This document shows, piece after piece, positions 60,950 through 64,000 of a stretch of DNA of 64,000 nucleotides. The position numbers and the translations under genes were made by a program. How positions within the stretch are numbered: position 1 is the stretch's first letter; each line of letters starts with the position of its first letter. This DNA is from Brevundimonas sp. AJA228-03 (lineage in GTDB: Bacteria > Pseudomonadota > Alphaproteobacteria > Caulobacterales > Caulobacteraceae): the NCBI RefSeq assembly GCF_017795885.1, contig NZ_CP059297.1:868001-932000 (forward strand), given 5' to 3'. The notes beneath the pieces are model-generated. The model saw only the letters and a list, made by a program, of their open reading frames with translations. It searched no databases and was not told the origin of the DNA.

Positions 60950-61111
60950 ATGTCTAACCAACCTGAAACAACCGGTGGATCCTTCACCGGACTAACCCCT
61001 GAAGCAGCCAAGGCATTCCATGGCCACTTCATGGCCAGCACCATTGGTTTCACGGCCATCGCGCTCGTGGCCCATACGCTGGTCTGGTTCTGGCGTCCCT
61101 GGTTCGCCTAG
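60950..61111 (+). CDS. pufB: Light-harvesting 1 beta polypeptide
   Basis: 53 residues. The N-terminal region is GLTPEAAKAFHGHFMAS, followed by one membrane span and the bacteriochlorophyll-binding histidine in ALVAHTLVWFWRPW, which is the family signature. It binds pigment with PufA in the ring around the reaction centre. AAAGGAGGAGAG just upstream is a very strong ribosome binding site. An 82-bp gap to pufA holds nothing else recognised. Confidence 0.96.
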   Translation: MSNQPETTGGSFTGLTPEAAKAFHGHFMASTIGFTAIALVAHTLVWFWRPWFA

Positions 61112-61193
61112 GTCTCCAGTCTACTTTGTCGTCAAGGTCCAAAGCCTTGCCGTCGCCAACAAAGCCACCCGATGGCTATGGAGGACCACAGTT

Positions 61194-61367
61194 ATGTGGA
61201 GAATTTGGCTTCTGTTTGATCCCCGTCGAGTGCTGGTCGCAATGACTGTCGCTCTGGTTACGATGGTTCTTCTGCTTCATTTCATCATGATCAGCGGACC
61301 GACGTACGACATCGATACCTGGGCGGGGGGGCCCCCTCAGCCTGCGGCATCGACCGCAGCACCCTGA
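61194..61367 (+). CDS. pufA: Light-harvesting 1 alpha polypeptide
   Basis: 57 residues. MWRIWLLFDPRRVLVAM is the classic LH1-alpha start, the histidine ligand is in MVLLLHFIMIS, and the C-terminal tail is TYDIDTWAGGPPQPAAST. GGAGG at 61180-61184 supports ATG 61194; the longer in-frame extension belongs to the pufB region and is not used. A stable hairpin follows before pufL. Confidence 0.95.
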   Translation: MWRIWLLFDPRRVLVAMTVALVTMVLLLHFIMISGPTYDIDTWAGGPPQPAASTAAP

Positions 61368-61392
61368 CGGGTTCCACCGCTGATGCGGCGCG

Positions 61393-61424
61393 CGGGCGGG
61401 AACGGAGCAATCCGCTTCCGTCCG
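61393..61424 (+). promoter_or_regulatory. pufA-pufL intercistronic hairpin
   Basis: CGGGC-g-GGAA-CGGA (61393-61406) folds onto TCCG-c-TTCC-GTCCG (61411-61424) with a 4-base loop and two bulges. No T-run follows. In Rhodobacter a hairpin at this place protects the upstream pufBA message and raises LH1 over reaction-centre synthesis, so the same role is likely. The rest of 61368-61488 shows only a small CTCGC/GCGAG stem. Confidence 0.5.
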
Positions 61425-61488
61425 ACGCGACCGCGATCCCGATAAAAAATGTCCAGCTCGCGGGGCGAGACGAGGGACGGAGACGGTC

Positions 61489-62313
61489 ATGGCCTTACTG
61501 AGTTTTGAGCGGAAATACCGGATCAGGGGCGGCACCCTGATCGGTGGCGACTTGTTCGATTTCTGGGTGGGGCCGTTCTACGTCGGCTTCTTCGGCGTCA
61601 CGACCGCCTTCTTTGCTGCATTGGGCACGGCTCTGATTATCTACGGGGCGGCGCTTGGCGACACCTGGAACCCGTGGCTGATCACCATAAACCCACCCGA
61701 CATCAAATACGGCCTGTCGCTCGCGCCTCTGCGCGAGGGCGGCATATGGCAGATCGTGACGATGTGCGCGGTCGGGGCCTTCTGTTCATGGGCGCTTCGA
61801 GAGGTGGAGATCTGCCGCAAACTGGGCATCGGTCTGCATGTACCGGTCGCGTTCGGCGTGGCGATCCTGGCCTATGTGTCCCTGGTGGTCGTCCGGCCGT
61901 TGCTGCTGGGGGCCTGGGGCTACGGGTTCCCGTATGGCATCTTTACGCACCTGGATTGGGTGTCGAACACGGGCTACCAGTACCTGAATTTCCACTACAA
62001 TCCCGCGCACATGATCGCCGTGACCTTCTTCTTCACGACGACGATGGCGCTGGCGCTGCACGGTTCGCTGGTTCTGGCCGCGACCAATCCTGGCAAGGGC
62101 AAGCCGGTGCGCCAGCCCGAGCATGAGGACACCTTCTACCGCGACTTCATCGGCTATTCCGTCGGCACGCTGGGTATCCACCGCGTCGGCCTGTTCCTGG
62201 CCCTTTCGGCCGGGTTCTGGAGCGCGGTCTGTATCGTAATCAGCGGGCCATACTGGTCCGCAGGCTGGCCCGAATGGTGGGACGGCTGGCGCAACCTGCC
62301 GATCTGGCAATAG
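61489..62313 (+). CDS. pufL: Photosynthetic reaction centre L subunit
   Basis: 274 residues, five membrane helices. [26 protein letters not shown] is the family start in parts, and [22 protein letters not shown] and [25 protein letters not shown] carry the bacteriochlorophyll and non-haem iron histidines; [21 protein letters not shown] includes the last iron/quinone-side histidine. It forms the core heterodimer with PufM. GGGACGGAG precedes ATG 61489. pufM follows after 13 bp. Confidence 0.98.
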   Translation: MALLSFERKYRIRGGTLIGGDLFDFWVGPFYVGFFGVTTAFFAALGTALIIYGAALGDTWNPWLITINPPDIKYGLSLAPLREGGIWQIVTMCAVGAFCSWALREVEICRKLGIGLHVPVAFGVAILAYVSLVVVRPLLLGAWGYGFPYGIFTHLDWVSNTGYQYLNFHYNPAHMIAVTFFFTTTMALALHGSLVLAATNPGKGKPVRQPEHEDTFYRDFIGYSVGTLGIHRVGLFLALSAGFWSAVCIVISGPYWSAGWPEWWDGWRNLPIWQ

Positions 62314-62326
62314 GAGAGGGGGAACC

Positions 62327-63247
62327 ATGTCCGCCTATCAGAACATCTTTACCCAGGTTCAGGTTCAGGGGCACCCGGAGACGGGCGTGCCGGGCGTGGA
62401 GGGTGACGACTGGCGCGTCGGCACGCCAACCCTGGTTCACTGGATCGGCCGTATCGGCAATGCCCAGATCGGCCCGATTCATCTGGGCTGGACCGGGCTT
62501 CTGTCGCTCATCACCGGTTTCCTGGCCTTTGAGATCATCGGCCTGAACATGTTCGCGTCCGTGGGCTGGAACCCGGCCGAGTTCATCCGGCAACTGCCTT
62601 GGCTCGGCCTCTATCCGCCTCCGCCCGAGATGGGGCTGAAAATCCTGCCTCCCCTGGACCAGGGCGGCTGGTGGCTGATCGCGGGCTTCTTCATGACCGT
62701 CTCGATGATCAGCTGGTGCGTCCGCAGTTATCTGCGGGCCAAGGCTCTGGGTCTGGGCACCCATACCACCTGGGCCTTCGCCTCGGCCATCTGGCTGGTG
62801 CTGGTGCTGGGCTTCATCCGCCCGATCATGATGGGTTCCTGGTCGGAAGCCGTGCCGTTCGGCATCTTCCCGCACCTGGACTGGACCGGGGCCTTCTCGA
62901 TCACCTACGGCAACCTGTTCTACAACCCGTTCCACTGCCTCTCGATCGTCTTCCTGTATGGCTCCACCCTGCTGTTCGCCATGCACGGCGCAACCATCCT
63001 GGCCACCAGCCGCTACGGGTCCGAGCGCGAGGTCGAACAGATCACCGACCGGGGCACGGGGGCCGAACGCGGTGCGCTGTTCTGGCGCTGGACCATGGGT
63101 TTCAACGCCACGATGGAGTCCATCCACCGCTGGGCCTGGTGGTTCGCCGTTCTGACCACCCTGACGGGTGGCATCGGCATCCTGCTGACGGGCACCGTCG
63201 TTCCCAGCTGGTACGACTGGGCCATCGCGCACAACTACGCGCGCTGA
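62327..63247 (+). CDS. pufM: Photosynthetic reaction centre M subunit
   Basis: 306 residues, five membrane helices. It starts [12 protein letters not shown], and key histidines lie in [39 protein letters not shown] and [16 protein letters not shown]. It ends at NYAR, with no fused or following cytochrome subunit. AGGAGAGGGGG precedes ATG 62327. It is the last gene of the puf group and is followed by a strong terminator. Confidence 0.98.
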   Translation: MSAYQNIFTQVQVQGHPETGVPGVEGDDWRVGTPTLVHWIGRIGNAQIGPIHLGWTGLLSLITGFLAFEIIGLNMFASVGWNPAEFIRQLPWLGLYPPPPEMGLKILPPLDQGGWWLIAGFFMTVSMISWCVRSYLRAKALGLGTHTTWAFASAIWLVLVLGFIRPIMMGSWSEAVPFGIFPHLDWTGAFSITYGNLFYNPFHCLSIVFLYGSTLLFAMHGATILATSRYGSEREVEQITDRGTGAERGALFWRWTMGFNATMESIHRWAWWFAVLTTLTGGIGILLTGTVVPSWYDWAIAHNYAR

Positions 63248-63288
63248 TCCCCGGCCGACTTCGGTCGGATAGCGACACGATGATGAAC

Positions 63289-63318
63289 GGGGCGCCGGTT
63301 TCCGACCGGCGCCCCGGA
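63289..63318 (+). terminator. Terminator after pufM
   Basis: GGGGCGCCGGT (63289-63299) pairs perfectly with ACCGGCGCCCC (63305-63315) around a ttccg loop. An 11-bp stem of nearly all G-C pairs, with a weak GTTT shortly after. It marks the end of the photosynthesis cluster. Confidence 0.75.
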
Positions 63319-63404
63319 TCGTTTGTCGCACCGGCTGTCATGGAACCATGATGACGCGGTTTGCGCCGCAGCTTATCGAGGAACCCTGTCCGGAGCCTCG
63401 TCCC

Positions 63405-64000
63405 ATGCGTCTTGATCGCCGCGCCCTGTTGTCTGCCGCCGCCGCTGCCACCGCTTTCGGCGGCCTGGCTCGCAATGTTGACGCCCGGTCCGCAGGGACG
63501 GAGACCTACGTCAATGAGGTCGATGGCTACGGACCTCTGAAGGTCGATCCGAACGGCATGCTGGACCTGCCCGAGGGCTTTTCCTACCGCGTCATCTCCC
63601 AGGGTGGCGAGGTCATGGACGATGGCCTGGTGGTGCCCGGACAGTTCGACGGCATGGGCTGTTTCGCTCTGGAGGGCACACGCGTCGCCCTCGTACGGAA
63701 TCATGAACTGAAGGGCTCGAACGCCAGTCACCGCAACTGGGGCCCGGGCGGTTCCGATCAGGCCGGGATCGATCGCCTCGATGTCGGCCGCGCCTATGAC
63801 ACCTACAAGGACGGTCGGCCCCTGCCCGGCGGCACTACCACCCTGATCTACGACATGGCCACCGGCCAGACGGTGCGCCAGCACCTGTCGCTGGCCGGGA
63901 CCAGCACCAATTGTGGCGGTGGCCACACGCCCTGGGGCTCCTGGCTGACCTGCGAGGAGACCGAGGAAACGCCCGCCGACGCGGATGTGACCCGGTCGCA
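63405..64000 (+). CDS. PhoX/DUF839 family phosphatase, Tat-exported (3' end outside window)
   Basis: The first 198 codons of a longer gene that runs off the window. A twin-arginine signal (RLDRRALLSAAAAATAFGGLA) predicts export to the periplasm. The mature part has DVGPLKVDPNGMLDLPEGFSYRVIS-like sequence, VALVRNHEL, GGTTTLIYDMATG and CGGGHTPWGSWLTCEET, the DUF839/PhoX pattern of calcium-iron alkaline phosphatases. It is unrelated to the puf operon and separated from it by the terminator. ATG 63405 is chosen as the start of the Tat signal. Confidence 0.88.
   Translation, partial: MRLDRRALLSAAAAATAFGGLARNVDARSAGTETYVNEVDGYGPLKVDPNGMLDLPEGFSYRVISQGGEVMDDGLVVPGQFDGMGCFALEGTRVALVRNHELKGSNASHRNWGPGGSDQAGIDRLDVGRAYDTYKDGRPLPGGTTTLIYDMATGQTVRQHLSLAGTSTNCGGGHTPWGSWLTCEETEETPADADVTRS

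Noticed and set aside
60835-60957. 40-codon frame between bchZ and pufB as a possible pufQ
   Set aside because: PufQ is about 70 residues with a membrane span. This frame is short, Arg/Pro rich, without a hydrophobic segment, and runs into the pufB start.

Overview
The window is chromosomal DNA of a high-GC alphaproteobacterium. From about 26 to 63 kb it carries a nearly complete photosynthesis gene cluster for bacteriochlorophyll a and a type-2 reaction centre. The only cyclase gene present is the oxygen-dependent acsF; no bchE, LH2 (puc), pufC, pufQ or pufX gene is visible. This points to an aerobic anoxygenic phototroph with only an RC-LH1 core complex. The flanking genes (TMEM43, DUF2189, DUF3422, DUF6702, TorF porin, Tat-exported glycosidases) would suit a Caulobacteraceae member such as Brevundimonas. 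That assignment is an inference from gene content and base composition, not from a marker gene.

Layout. 1-4.2 kb: the end of an upstream transcription unit with a terminator, then ihfB, mscL, an M1 metallopeptidase and a DUF6702 protein. 4.2-13.6 kb: one tightly packed branched-chain amino acid operon, ilvD-ilvC-ilvB-ilvM-leuA-leuC-leuD-leuB. It is preceded by a 50-codon leader peptide rich in Leu/Ile/Val codons and by mutually exclusive antiterminator and terminator hairpins, a textbook attenuator. The ALS small subunit is a single short ACT domain and LeuA lacks the usual C-terminal regulatory domain, so control may rest largely on attenuation. 13.8-16 kb: ammonium transporter and TorF-type porin. 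16-22 kb: sugar uptake and hydrolysis locus (GH13 alpha-glucosidase, FucP-like MFS transporter, Tat-exported GH3) followed by a WecG/TagA glycosyltransferase. 22.8-25.9 kb: membrane proteins of unknown function and an alpha/beta hydrolase.

25.9-41.6 kb (minus strand): a long operon read as bchF-N-B-H-L-M-lhaA-puhA-puhB-puhC-orf95-acsF-puhE-hemA, with gaps or overlaps of at most about 26 bp. It supplies 5-aminolevulinate, Mg-protoporphyrin, protochlorophyllide reduction, the C3 hydratase, the reaction-centre H subunit and assembly factors. 42.1-44.5 kb: regulators aerR and ppsR. 44.6-48.3 kb: bchG, a second PucC-family gene, bchP and a small membrane protein. 48.4-49.0 kb: a lipoprotein cytochrome c, a plausible electron donor to the reaction centre in the absence of pufC. 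49.1-50.4 kb: an unrelated DUF3422 gene. 50.4-54.4 kb: bchI-D-O and a 56-codon membrane protein. 54.7-63.2 kb: crtF, bchC-X-Y-Z and pufB-A-L-M, closed by a strong terminator. The window ends inside a Tat-exported PhoX/DUF839 gene.

Regulation. Palindromes matching the PpsR/CrtJ consensus TGT-N12-ACA lie upstream of bchC (two, 8 bp apart), bchG, bchI and the cytochrome gene. Near-matches lie in the bchF/aerR divergent region and upstream of crtF. The cluster therefore appears to encode both its light/oxygen repressor pathway and most of that pathway's targets. Between the degenerate crtF operator and the crtF start lies a 160-bp array of hairpins that looks like an inserted repeat element.
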